DNA of 64,000 bases, taken from Bidens hawaiensis (lineage: Eukaryota > Streptophyta > Magnoliopsida > Asterales > Asteraceae). This document shows, in pieces, positions 32,798-44,206 of the stretch (its first letter is position 1; the number at the start of each line of letters is the position of its first letter). Position numbers and translations under genes: made by a program. The notes beneath the pieces were generated by a model. That model saw only the letters and a program-made list of their open reading frames with translations. It was not told the DNA's origin and made no database searches. The stretch is taken from NCBI GenBank assembly GCA_021521415.1, contig JAIQDT010003018.1, forward strand, positions 297,288 to 361,287, written 5' to 3'.

Positions 32798-34574
32798 GTG
32801 GATGATGAGAATTCAATATATAGGTTGATCATAAGCCCAAAACACGGCCGTGTTAAGCAAAACACGGACATGGTGTCATTTTTGTCATCTTGCATTGAAT
32901 GCTCATGTCAGGTTCGTATAGCAAGAGAAAACACGGCTGTTTTAGCAAGGCACAACCGTAGTGAGGTCACAATAGTCCAAATTGGGTCCTTTTCTCTTGT
33001 ACTGAAAGCATGGGCGTGTTTAGGGAAGGCACATCCGTGTTTAGCTTCAGAACCTTCTATTTTGTGTTTTTTTTCTCTTGTTCTTGATAACATGGGTGTG
33101 TTTTGGTTTACATGACCATGTTTTGTCTTCCTAAATTTTGACATTACTTCGTAAGCTTTAGACATGGCTATGCCTTGATTCACCATATGGTGTGTTAAGT
33201 TTGTTTCACCGTTTATCTCCGTTTTTCTTCGTATATCAGCTCATTTTATTTATCTATAGATATAAATTATAAAAATTAGTAGTTATTTCTAATATATTTG
33301 CTGAAAGTACACTTATTTGAAGATATTTTAGTGCCGAAAAGATGTATAAATTCTTATACATCACCCTCCACCAAAGCCCATATTTCTTTCTAAAGATTTC
33401 AAAAACTTGCACACCATAGATTACACCGAAATATCGCGATCCAAAATTAAATTTGAGATCCATAAAAAATTTCTTTTTGTGGTAAGGTAAGGATACCATA
33501 GATTACTATGAGTGTGTGTGTGTGTCTGAGGGTAAATGAAATAAAGAAATAAGTAACAATATAATCAACAAAAAGTAGGGCAATCACGTATAGGTAAACA
33601 CGTATAAGGAACCTAAGGCACAAACTATACTAGGTTATTAAGTCTAACCACCTATCCTATAGTCATGGTTCTGATACCAATCTAACACTTCGATTAAAAA
33701 AGGCGGAACATGCCGTGGCCCGACGGATCGCACATGAACCCAAAGTTATAATATTTAAACAAGTTATTTATTTCACTCAACGTCAAAGACAACACATATA
33801 GTTCATACAAATAAAAAAAAGTACAAGGAACATAAAGAGTTCCACGGTCCAAAATAACATAACGTCTTCAATTCTTCAATCAATGAATTATCAATTTTGT
33901 AACACTGCATAAAATATATTTTATCAACACATAGTTGGTGAGAAATTCCATGATTTTGTGTATATATAATATGAGGTAAAAATTCACAACTCAAATGTGA
34001 CAGCGTAAATAATAACGACAATTGAGGTATATAGATCATAAGTAAATGAGGCTCATTTCTAATAGGTAAAACTATCAAATTACAACGAGGAGTGTATTGA
34101 TCGTACTTTTTGAAGATGAGGATGAGACCAACCAACAAAATCAATTAACATTTTGCAGTTAATCATATAAGGCATATAATACACAATCGAGCAATTATTC
34201 TAAGTAACACATAACCTTGAGTTTGTGGTTTGAGGATCTAAGTCTTAAATCATTTTTGCTTGAGTAAGTATGCAAGCTACCCTTAAAGTATGAAAGAGAA
34301 AACGAGATGAAATTACTCACGTGGAAAAAGTAACTTTTGATGAAGAAAAACTTAGAATAAATTGTCTAGTAAGTGAGCCCAACGGTTTAACGTGTGTGTC
34401 CTAGATGGAAAGGTCTTAAGTTAATATTGAGTCTTGAATATGGAATATAAATGGTAAAATAGTTCATAATAAACAAGGCTTGGGTTTTCAGGATTTGAAG
34501 TTATATTTTACATAATGCGGTTAAATAAGGTAAGCATAAAAATTAATAATATTTACATGAAACTGGTTCTTTGA
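32798..34574. other. Decayed LTR-retroelement debris
   Basis: There is no coding potential. Bases 32,860-33,130 contain ACACGGCCGTGTT and GGGCGTGTTTAGG motifs like those of the Athila LTR. On the minus strand TTGGTATCAGAACC (33,667-33,680) resembles a tRNA-Met primer site, with possible LTR sequence to its right. A (GT)n run lies at about 33,508-33,525. The pieces cannot be assigned to one element. Confidence 0.4.
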
Positions 34575-36057
34575 TGTTTAGTTTTTGATGTATATAAAAT
34601 TATACATCTTTTTAGCATCAAATAATCTCTAAAAACTACAACTTCTATCAAATAATGTAGTTCAAATAACTACTTATTATGTTAAAATGTTTTTTCAGGT
34701 AAACCCAAGCCTCAAACGAAGAAAGGAATGAAAAGCCAAAGAAAAAATCAAAGAAAACCCAAGAAAAAATTGAAACAAGCCCCCATGCTCCATGGAACAA
34801 GCCCCCATGCTCCAGGGAACAAGCCCCCATGCTTTCCTGTGCAAGAAAAGACAAAACTCTGTAAGAAAAGACAAAATATTGGACAGCTAGACACGGGGCC
34901 GTGCCTCAGAAAGCATGGGTCATGGTTATCTTTCAGAAAAGACAAAATAAAATATAACAAATGACCAAAAACACGGGACCGTGCCTCATGAAGCACGCCC
35001 CCATGGTGAGTCATCATGTACGATCTAACAAAGCATTTAATGCGACTGGCCACCTGGACACGGGGGCGTGACTCATGGAGCACGGGGCTGTGCCTTATCA
35101 CCCAGACAGCCTATAAATAGAGGAACATGTTGCACTCATTTGGTGTGCTTGAATAAAACTTCTATACGGGTTTCTCTTATGAAAACACCCACATTACACT
35201 CATATTGAAGATCTTGTGGAGAGTTTGAAGGCTTGGAGGCCATCATCATCATCATCCATCGTTGAAGAAGGAAGATTCGTCCACATTTGATTAGATTGTT
35301 CTAGTTTGATCATGTGTTTGTTATCTTTATCTCTTTTAATGTTCATCACCATGCTCATTATGAGCTAAACTCCATTTACCATCTAATTTCTATGAAGAAG
35401 CTTTGTTTTACTTGATGGTTATGTTAAACATGTGATTTAGTTTGGTTAAGGACATGGTTCTTTTGCCATTATCCTTTGATGAAAAATGTTTTATCACTTT
35501 AACAAAATACATCAAGCTTGATGATTAACAATCATTCATGAATCACTCATGTTCTTGGAGACAAGAAATGGTAAAAAGAATGCTATGATAAATTATTCAA
35601 GATAAAACATGGATCCTTATATTGTACTTAGAAGTGATAGATATAAGCTATGATCTATTTCTCTAGTTTTGATAATTTTGAAATAACATTGTTAACATGA
35701 TTGCTTAGGTTATCATGCTAGTTAAAGAAATCATATATTAATGAAATGTATAATTATAACCTAATTAAATCAACCAAGAGGAGGTTGTGTGACTAAACTG
35801 TAACCACCCGAAGTTGTTAGGATTGGTATTTGAGAAATCAAAGTCAATCATAATCTTTCTACTTTAGTAAACTGCTTGCCTATTTAAACTGACATTCTTG
35901 TGGTAGTATGAGATTAAGAAAGGATGGACATAAAAATATGCATGTTACTTTCTTTTATGTCATAGAATATGTTCACTTATAAATGAGGAACTATTCTATC
36001 ATATATTATTAAGGAAAGTTTATCACATGTTTACTTATTAATCATCAAGGAAGAATA
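34575..36057 (+). repeat. Athila 5' LTR, main part
   Basis: It runs from TGTTTA to the point where the minus-strand copia LTR begins. Pairs of CACGG-GG-CCGTG-like motifs lie at about 34,890, 34,974, 35,058 and 35,080. A TATA box TATAAATA is at 35,112-35,119. From 35,120 to 36,057 there is no coding sequence. The short LTR tail ending ACAACATCA at 40,910 belongs to the same LTR. Confidence 0.8.
35112..35119 (+). promoter_or_regulatory. TATA box of the Athila LTR
   Basis: TATAAATA within CCTATAAATAGAGG, a near-consensus plant TATA element, sits about 540 bp into the LTR and just after the CACGG motif cluster. Confidence 0.5.
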
Positions 36058-37013
36058 TGTTGGGTTTTAACAAGATTATTAAAGTGATAAAATCCCTATT
36101 TTACCAAAAACGCAGCGGATATAAAAGTTTTAAATCTTGTTAATATGATATGTATAAAACCAATTTTAAACATGCAAAATCCAAACCCGGATCCAAATAC
36201 GAATTACACACTATCAAATACATGCATGTCACTATAAGTCCATGCATGTTACTACTACCTTTCAATATGACAAAACCGGGTGAAAGAGATGATGATTGAA
36301 AGGTAAGAACTTGAATATGGAAGCTCCTCAAGCTAGCATACCCCAAGCTTCAACAACACACCACTTCTAGCTAGGATTTGCACTTGAAATTTTCTTCTTC
36401 TTTTCTTATGTTGGATGAAAATACCCAAGAGAGGAAGAGAGAAAAGTTTACTTGGAAATTATGTGTGTTATGAAAAAATGAAAGAGAAAGACTTGGTTTT
36501 ATTTAAAGGCATCTTTCTCTCCACCAATAATAACCGTTTCATGTCTCCACTCACCTTGCATGTCTCCACTCAAACATATAATAATATTACATTTGAAAGA
36601 GTTATTATCTTTTTCTTTTATAAAACTTTAAACATACATATATATATATATATCCATACATATATACTTTTATAAGTTTATAACTTATAACTTATAAAAC
36701 CTATTATATGTTAAGAGACATGCTTGGTTATTATTATTCACATATTGTTATTTAACCAACTTAAATAACACTATGTAATGTTCTTTCATAAAACATAAAT
36801 CGTCCATATGATTTGTTTATTACACAAGTACATTTTATTTAGAAACCCCTTTCCAAATAACTCAAGTGTTAATATTCATTTGTTATGATCACATCATATA
36901 TGAACGAATATTATCGGTGTTTGTCTAGCTTGTTATTGGGTATGACCCGACTTGGATCATAACGTACTAGCCACATCAATTTAATATGTCTCTTGGGCAG
37001 ACCGAGTCCAACA
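36058..37013 (-). repeat. 3' LTR of the truncated copia element
   Basis: 956 bp, bounded by TGTTGGG and CCAACA on the plus strand. Next to it (37,014-37,030) the minus strand reads CTTGTGCAAGTGGGAGAT, a polypurine tract of the form common before plant copia 3' LTRs. Bases 37,031-37,800 are the non-coding tail of the element. Confidence 0.85.
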
Positions 37014-37802
37014 ATCTCCCACTTGCACAAGATACATAGAAGATTGATGCAAGTAGCAAATACCGCCTAACTACGGTTTGCTACCCCTAATACGTATGAC
37101 GAAGTGCCATTTAATAACATCATCCCTTTCAAGTCCCATACTTGAAAATGATTTAGGTGAAACTATCATTTATCCTTTTGCCACAAATGTCATGTTAAAT
37201 CCAGAGACACAGAGTGATCATTCTCTGTTGATTTAACTTGTCAGGCCTTAGACATTTAACTCTCAACGAATAAGAGGGACAAATCCCATATTGACTACAT
37301 ACGTCTCTCACTATCACCTTGTACTATACTTGAGCTTAGCCTTATGTACTGACATATTTCAGAGCAGCGAAGAACTAAGTCAAAGCATAGTAGTCGATGA
37401 ATATCAAGACCCAATATGTATCTCAGGTCGGAAGATACTATGAAGTTCGCCTTTACTCAAATTTACTTATGATCACAAATCCCAAGGATTCCATGCAGTA
37501 AAATTGAGAGCGGATCAGTCCAATATTTATCCCATAAATATCTATGAACCTTGGCAGCAACCCTTTGCTATATTCATACCTCATGAATATCTACCAATCC
37601 AAGTTCATAATAGTCTTACTTTCACATTTGTTCCCACAAATATGAATGACTACGGACGTTTAGAATAATTCAAATTATTCACGGATTTAAACATACTAAA
37701 ATGGAACATAACTCAAGAACATGACCATAACCAAAACCATATGATTGAGTTAAAATAAAATTGTTCCAATATCCAAATACAAATTTTGATCAAATCCAAT
37801 CA

Positions 37803-39833
37803 CTAGAATATCGAAGTCCTAAGACGTTTCGTGAGTGGGTCTGCAATGTTTTGATCAGTGTGAACTTTGCGAATACATATCTTTCCCTTTTCAACTTCAT
37901 CCCTTATGTAGTTGAATCTCCGCTCAATGTGCCTAGTCTTTTGATGTGCGCAGGGTTCCTTGATTTGAGCAATCGCACCCTCGTTGTCACAAAAGATCTC
38001 TAGAGGGTCCTGAATGGTACGAACCACTCCTAGATCGGCAATGAACTTTCTAATCCATACAGCTTCTTGAGCTGCCAGGGAGGCGGCGATGTATTCAGAT
38101 TCAGTGGTGGATAAAGCTACCACGTCTTGTTTTGCACTCTTCCATGAGACAGCACCACCATTGAGAACGAAAACGTATCCTGATTGTGATCGAGAATCAT
38201 CTTGATCAGTTTGGAAACTCGCTTCAGTGTAACCCTTTACAACGAGTTCCTCCTCACCAGAACCATATATTAGAAACATATCCTTAGTCCTTCTAAGGTA
38301 TTTCAATATGCTCTTAACAGCCATCCAATGGCTAGTTCCCGGATTTTGTTGGTATCGACTTGTCATGCTCAAGGCGCATGACACATCCGGTCTAGTGCAA
38401 ATCATGGCATACATGATGGATCCTATAGCAGATGCATATGGGATACCACTCATTTTGTCTTGCTCATCCTTTGAGCTTGGACATTGAGAAGCACTCAACA
38501 TCGTTCCTCTTTGAATAGGTACCAAACCTTTCTTAGAGTTTTCCATCTTGAACCTTTTCAAGATCTTGTCAATGTATGCACTTTGATTCAAACCTATCAA
38601 CCGCCTTGATCTATCCCTATAGATTCTTATTCCCAGAATATAGGCGGCTTCACCAAGATCCTTTATGGAAAAACAGCTTCCAAGCCAGGCTTTCACACCT
38701 TCCAAGGTTGGAATGTCATTTCCAAACAGTAATATGTCATCGACATATAATACCAGAAAGGTTATGATGCTCCCACTAGCTTTCTTATACACACAAGATT
38801 CATCAGCGTTTTTGATGAATCCAAATTTCTTAACTTCATCATCAAAACGGTGATTCCAACTTCTGGATGCTTGTTTCAATCCATAGATTGATTTCTTCAA
38901 CTTGCATACTTTGTTAGGATGTTGTGGATCGACAAAACCTTCAGGCTGAACCATATAAACATCTTCATTAAGATGCCCATTTAGAAAAGCAGTTTTGACA
39001 TCCATTTGCCATATCTCATAGTCATAATATGCGGCTATGGCAAACAATATCCTTATAGACTTTAGCATCGCCACGGGCGAGAAAGTTTCATCATAATCAA
39101 CCCCTTGAGTTTGAGTAAAACCCTTTGCTACAAGTCTAGCTTTATAAGTATCCAAGTTTCCATGCATATCAGTTTTCTTCTTGAAAACCCACTTACTTCC
39201 AACCAGCTTGGAATTTAGAGGTGGAGCAACCAAGTCCCATACTTGATTGTCATGCATGGATTGCATCTCAACATTCATGGCTTCTAGCCATTTGTCACAA
39301 TCAGATTGCGACATTGCATCTCGGTATGTGGTGGGTTCATCCGAATCAACCACGTAGCATCCATCCATGAAAAATCCATATCTCTCAGGTGGGGTGCTAG
39401 CTCTACCAGATTTGCGAATGTTTTGTGTGTTTTGATCAACCATTTGATCATCCTCAACAACCTCTTGTTGATTGCTAGTGTCAACCAAACGTGTATCGGT
39501 TTGTAGTTCTCGATCCTCTTCGAGTTCTACAGTTCTATCAGTTCCTTCCATAAGGAACCTTCTTTCCAAGAACTTAGCCTTTTGAGCTATAAACACTTTA
39601 TGCTCGCTTGGATTGTAGAAATAATATCCCATCGAATCCGTGGGATATCCTACAAATATACACTTAGTGGATCGACATTCAAGTTTGTCAGGGGTGTAGA
39701 TCTTAACATAAGCCTCACAACCCCATACCTTTAAATATGAAAATTTTGGAGCCTTTCCATGCCATATTTCAAAAGGTGTCCTATCCACTTTCTTGGTTGG
39801 TGCCATATTTAAAATACGGGTAGCAGAGATCAC
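37803..39833 (-). CDS. Copia integrase C-terminus, reverse transcriptase and RNase H
   Basis: An open frame of 676 codons. It starts in the integrase tail (RTPFEIWHGKAPKFSYLKVW), then a linker and the reverse transcriptase: WVFKKKTDMHGNLDTYKARL, GVDYDETFSPVAMLKSIR, WQMDVKTAFLNGHLNEDVYM and FLVLYVDDILLFGND (catalytic YVDD). RNase H follows with GYTEASFQTDQDDSRSQSGY (first Asp replaced by Glu, usually TDASF), ALSTTESEYIAAS, IFCDNEGAIAQIKEP and IADPLTKRL. The frame is surprisingly intact for a 5'-truncated element. An in-frame stop separates it from the integrase core upstream (about 39,840). Confidence 0.85.
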   Translation of the reverse strand: MISATRILNMAPTKKVDRTPFEIWHGKAPKFSYLKVWGCEAYVKIYTPDKLECRSTKCIFVGYPTDSMGYYFYNPSEHKVFIAQKAKFLERRFLMEGTDRTVELEEDRELQTDTRLVDTSNQQEVVEDDQMVDQNTQNIRKSGRASTPPERYGFFMDGCYVVDSDEPTTYRDAMSQSDCDKWLEAMNVEMQSMHDNQVWDLVAPPLNSKLVGSKWVFKKKTDMHGNLDTYKARLVAKGFTQTQGVDYDETFSPVAMLKSIRILFAIAAYYDYEIWQMDVKTAFLNGHLNEDVYMVQPEGFVDPQHPNKVCKLKKSIYGLKQASRSWNHRFDDEVKKFGFIKNADESCVYKKASGSIITFLVLYVDDILLFGNDIPTLEGVKAWLGSCFSIKDLGEAAYILGIRIYRDRSRRLIGLNQSAYIDKILKRFKMENSKKGLVPIQRGTMLSASQCPSSKDEQDKMSGIPYASAIGSIMYAMICTRPDVSCALSMTSRYQQNPGTSHWMAVKSILKYLRRTKDMFLIYGSGEEELVVKGYTEASFQTDQDDSRSQSGYVFVLNGGAVSWKSAKQDVVALSTTESEYIAASLAAQEAVWIRKFIADLGVVRTIQDPLEIFCDNEGAIAQIKEPCAHQKTRHIERRFNYIRDEVEKGKICIRKVHTDQNIADPLTKRLRTSIF

Positions 39834-39842
39834 AGCGAAACC

Positions 39843-40873
39843 CTAAAATGATAGAGGTAATAAGCTTCTAGCCATCATGGATCGAACCATGTCCAATAAA
39901 GTTCGATTCCTCCTTTCGGATACACCATTATGTTGTGGTGTTCCAGGTGGAGTAAGTTGTGACACAATCCCACAGCTCCTAAGATGTTCTAGAAACGCAT
40001 CATTGAGGTATTCACCTCCTCTATCGGAACGTAGTACTTTGATTGTTTTGTTGAGTTGATTTTGTACTTCATTTTGGAAGACTTTGAACATTTCAAAGGC
40101 CTCATTTTTGTGTCTTAACAAGAACACATACCCATAGCGACTATAATCGTAGGTAAGGTAATGAAGTATCTTTCACCATTTCTTGTCATTGTCCTAAAAG
40201 GTCCACATACATCCGAATGTATGATACCTAATAAGTCTTTCGCCCTTTCATTTGTTCCACTAAAGGGTTCTTTGGTCATCTTTCCCAATAAACAAGATTC
40301 ACATTCATCAAATGAATCAACATTTGATTTCAAAAGACCATTCTTTCGAAGTGTATGAATACGATTCTTGTTTATGTGACCAAGACGACAATGCCAAAGA
40401 AAAGTATTACTCAAATCCATTTTGAGTCTTTTGGTGTTAGCTTGGTACAACGAGTTATCAATGTATGATTCATCATGAATTAATTCATAAATGCCATAAA
40501 ACGGCATCGCTTTAAAATAAAAGACATTATCCATGAAAACATAAATACCATTATCAACAAACTTAAAGTCATAACCAGATTGTCTTAATACAGAAACAGA
40601 GAAAATATTCCTAGTCAAACTAGGGGAATATAAAATGTTTTTCAAAACAATTTCCAAACCATTTGGAAGGTTTAAAACATAATCTCCTCGGGCTTGGACG
40701 TCAACCTTTGCTCCATTGCCCATGAAGAGACTTATATCTCCTTTCTTCACCTCATTTCTTCTTTTGAACCCCTGCAATGAATTGCATATGTGAGTTCCAC
40801 ATCCGGTATCCAATACCCATGTGTTAGAAGAAATAATATTAAGATCAATGTGAGTTCCACATCCGGTATCCAT
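39843..40873 (-). pseudogene. Copia protease and integrase core, frameshifted
   Basis: The first frame (40,873-40,115) has the protease motif WVLDTGCGTHICNS, LWHCRLGHINKNRIHTLRKN and CESCLLGKMTKEPF (integrase zinc finger) and HSDVCGPFRTMTRNG (first catalytic Asp). It then frameshifts near 40,120. The next frame (40,127-39,843) continues LRSDRGGEYLNDAFL, PPGTPQHNGVSERRNRTLLD with the second Asp and Glu. The protease active-site segment DTGCGTHI is duplicated exactly 60 bp upstream, at the truncated edge. The element has lost gag. Confidence 0.82.
40789..40872. repeat. 60-bp tandem duplication at the truncated copia edge
   Basis: TGTGAGTTCCACATCCGGTA plus TCCA occurs at 40,789-40,812 and 40,849-40,872, exactly 60 bp apart. 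It encodes the protease active-site text (DTGCGTH) twice in frame. Confidence 0.85.
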
Positions 40874-40875
40874 AC

Positions 40876-40934
40876 CATATCATTTATAACCGCACGCACA
40901 GACAACATCAACTTTTTGGCGCCGTTGCCGGGGA
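40876..40934 (+). promoter_or_regulatory. Athila LTR tail and tRNA-Asp primer binding site
   Basis: LTR sequence ends ACAACATCA at 40,910. After ACTTTT the text TGGCGCCGTTGCCGGGGA (40,917-40,934) matches the tRNA-Asp-type primer site usual in Athila/Tat gypsy elements. Confidence 0.85.
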
Positions 40935-41125
40935 TACGGTACATTTCTAAGAACAATCCAAATTTTAATTTAATCATTGTTTATAGTTGTATAAATTTTT
41001 AACTTTAACGTTATTTTCTTTTTACTAACTATTAGATTATATTTTTTTTAGCCTAACCCTTTACCTTTATTTTACTAACCTTTATTTTAGTTTCAAGTTT
41101 AATAGAATTTGATTTAATCCCATGT

Positions 41126-41800
41126 ATGTCCTCTATATTCGGACCTGAGCTTGTTTCTCCAATTTCTGAACCAGAAGGAATTTTTCGTCGACGAATACGT
41201 AAACGGACTGCAGAAACCACTGAAACAATCAAAGACGAGTCAGTAGACGCCACAACATCAGGAGAAAATCAAACCGAAGAAATGATGGAAGCACAAAACA
41301 ATGAACCAAACATGAGCCAATATGCCAAGACAACTCTCGAAGGCTACGACAATGGAGTGGCTCCACCCGATATCACCAAACATTTCGAAATCAAATCAAG
41401 TACCATTCATATGGTGGAAAAGTCAGTTCTATCTCATTGTCTCCTTGACGAAGACCCTCTTTCTCATATATCTCGATTCTTACGAATCTGCGAAAACTTT
41501 AAAATCCAAAACTGTTCAGAAGATCAAATCAAACTCAAACTCTTACATTTCTCTCTAAGGGGTCAACCCTTAGAATGGATATAATCTCTTCCTTCTGGTT
41601 CCATCACCAAGTGGGACCAGATGGTTGAACAGTTTCTCCTCAAATATTTTCCGCTTGATAAAACCGCCAAATATCGAGCCAGCATTACCGGATTCCAGAC
41701 CGATGATGATGAATCGCTACACGCAGCATAGGAGAGATACAAAAGTCTTCTGAGAAGATTCCCACTTCATGGACTGAGCGTATGGTTACAAATACGAGGA
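41126..41800 (+). pseudogene. Athila gag, N-terminal part
   Basis: The frame from 41,126 includes FEIKSSTIHMVEKS, DPLSHISRFLRICENFKIQN and KLLHFSLRGQPLEWI, then SLPSGSITKWDQMVEQFLLK, YFPLDKTAKYRASITGF and ERYKSLLRRFPLHGLSVWLQ. This is the retrotransposon gag domain typical of Athila (the usual F-x-R-I-C and SLP-x-GSI-x-W landmarks). In-frame stops lie at 41,582 and about 41,730. Homology ends at about 41,800, where unrelated LTR-like sequence begins. The C-terminal gag part resumes at 43,376 and, after the CACTA element, at 48,348. Confidence 0.75.
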
Positions 41801-41809
41801 CTAAGGAAG

Positions 41810-43374
41810 TCTGAGTATCGAACACGAGGACACGTGAAAACGTCTATGATCACTAACCCTAGAAAAGACCTTCCTAAGAATAATATTTTTTGAAATGATT
41901 TTTAAAAAATAAACTACTTGACCTAACTTACTTTAACTAAATTAAAATACTTAACTTAACAAGACTTAACGAAACTTTACGAATGAGACTAACAATGGAA
42001 AAAAAGTCTACCTAGTTAAGAATCCTATTCAAGGTCTAATAAGTTAAGGGAATGAATAATATCATGACACCGGTATCTAAGGATGACACAAGTAAGGTTC
42101 GCTCAAGAAAGCTAGATTACCTCTCGGTCTCACTAACAAACCCTAACTTACACTTAGTTGATGTTAAGAACAAATCGGGAAATGAATTGCTAAAGTGTTC
42201 TAATGTCGAATCACCTCTCGGTCTCACCGACACACGACCCTAATGGAAACGAATACTACGCAACCAAGGATAGAGGAACAATTTGGTTTAACTTAAACTA
42301 GATCAACTAATCGCTCACAAATCCAAACCCAACATGAACCGAACCCGCTCTCGCGCGATCCTAATCTTAACAAGTAAAAACTATGAGACGGCCTTACTTC
42401 CTATCACCTCTCGGTCTCTAAGAAGGTGCCTACCCGCTGAATCTAATCAATTAACACACCCACTTACACCCTACGGTTGTACTTCCCGCAAACAATCTCT
42501 AAACACAAAGTAAAGAGTCAAACAACCAATAATCAGTCAAAACTAATTCAGTCAATCAAAGCAAGGGGTATATGAGTATAATTAACAAACTCACAGCCAA
42601 TAAACACAACCTAATTCAATATTAAACCAAACTTTCATTAACAAATCAAGTCATGATGATGAAACAATCCATATTACTTACTAAAACCTAACAATATTCA
42701 TCAAACCTAGGTAAAACTAATGAGTTTAGCCTAACATGATTTTTGGACAGCAGGTATACATCAGTATAAACACCATATTAATCAACATAAACATCATATT
42801 AATCATTCAACAATCTATCAAGATCAATAACAAGTCAATCTTCAATTCAAGTGCAAAACAAATCAAGTTTAAAGATCAATTCAACAAGTTATGAACCTTG
42901 AACAATAACACAAAGTTTATAGATGTTTTACTACCAATTATGGTTGAAATAACCGATGAAGATGAACCCTAGCTGCTGTCCACAACCTCCTTGATGTTAT
43001 TCTTTTTCTCCTAGCCGCCAATAAGCCTCCACCACAATTTTTTCTTTCTTTCTTGGCTGTCACAGTTCCGATCGGGATAAGGGTTGGCTGTTAGGGTTTT
43101 TTTTTTCTTTTTTTAATTATCATATAATAAGGTGTAAAAGGCTTGGATCTTGTGGGCTTGGGTCGGGCCTTGAGTTGTAGTCTTCAAACTTGATCATAAA
43201 GGCCTCTTTTGACTTCAAAAACCCATACTTTTTCTCTTGTAAAATTCATAACCTACACAATTATAGAACTTTGTAAGATCATGCACAAACAAGCCATAAT
43301 TATTATTTATTATACGATTAAGCACTTAAAACGTGATAAAAAGGTACGGAAAGTAAGTATGTTTTACAACACAT
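41810..43374 (-). mobile_element. LTR-like segment inside Athila gag, minus orientation
   Basis: This non-coding stretch interrupts gag. Read on the minus strand it starts TGATGTGTTGTAAAACATAC, with ACGTTTTAAGTGCTTAATCG following, and nears its end at CGTGTTCGATACTCA, a style I associate with gypsy LTRs. Flanks AGGAAG and AGGTAG could be a diverged target copy but do not sit exactly at the TG/CA ends. It also contains four CACCTCTCGGTCTC motifs. It is probably a solo LTR; the boundaries are uncertain. Confidence 0.4.
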
Positions 43375-44013
43375 CAAGGTAGCAAAGAAAAGTTTCGCTT
43401 ATTACCCACCAAGAATCACTACTAGAAAAAAGGCCTTCCTTGACACGCATTGAGTGTCATTAATGGGTACCTATGACACGCAAATGCGCATCAAGGAAGC
43501 CCCAGTCATAAATTAAACATGACAAGCTTTTGCATGTCATATTTGTTGACACGCATTAATGACACCCATTTGTGACACACCTTTTTGACATGCACTTATG
43601 ATACGCTTTCAAAACCGGTGTTTACGACACCCACTAACGACATGCATATATGCGTGTCATCGTATAATTTTAGCTTTTTTTTATTTTTTTTTATAATTAC
43701 AAATATTTACATTAATTACTCAAAATATAGCAGCAAAACTAAGCATTCCATTTTTAAATTAAACATCCTAAATCAAAATATTACATATATTCCCAAAGTT
43801 AACAAAAGTATCGGTTAATATTTAATATCATACATATCACTAATATCACTAACGAAATATAAACTTTGTCGTATATGCTAACCATTCTTCTCGAACCGCA
43901 TCGAAATCCACATCCGTGTATTCGTATTTTCCTTTCCCAACCTAATATAAAAATTAAACAAAGAAATCGTTACAAAATTTGGCCAAACCAAATATTCAAA
44001 GTAGGGGTGTTCT

Positions 44014-44162
44014 TCGGGTTATATATTCGGGTTTCGGTTTATTCGGGCCAGGTTGTTCGGGTTTGAGCTCAATGCAAGTTAACCCAAGAACCGACCCAAG
44101 TAAGGTTGGGTTGTTTGGGTTTCTGGCTGAATCGGTCGGGTAGTTACGAATCGGGTTTGGGG

Positions 44163-44205
<43 letters not shown>
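44014..44205. repeat. TTCGGGTT-rich repeat and (AT)n in an intron
   Basis: Repeats of TTCGGGTT/GGGTTTCGG (44,014-44,165) are followed by about 37 bp of AT units. Similar CGGGTT-rich text recurs at 44,640-44,900. It may be a fragment of a hAT-like element (starts TAGGGGTGTTC), but no second end was found. Confidence 0.45.

Positions 44206-44206
<1 letters not shown>

Larger units (their letters stand above)
36058..40875 (-). mobile_element. Truncated Ty1/copia element inserted in the Athila 5' LTR
   Basis: A complete 3' LTR (36,058-37,013) and pol (protease to RNase H) are present on the minus strand. Gag, primer site and 5' LTR are missing: the element stops at about 40,875, where Athila LTR tail sequence resumes. 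No target duplication can be read because one end is gone. The pol motifs differ from those of the 12.4-kb SIRE-like element, so it is a separate copia family. Confidence 0.85.

Noticed and set aside
33667..34574. A complete LTR retrotransposon starting from the primer-site-like text
   Set aside because: The primer site has mismatches, the adjoining sequence does not end in CA, and no second LTR or coding region was found.
41810..43374. Solo LTR with a 5-bp target duplication
   Set aside because: Flanking AGGAAG and AGGTAG are similar but not placed exactly at TG/CA ends, so it is listed only as LTR-like.
44014..44205. hAT element starting TAGGGGTG
   Set aside because: No opposite terminus or 8-bp duplication was found.
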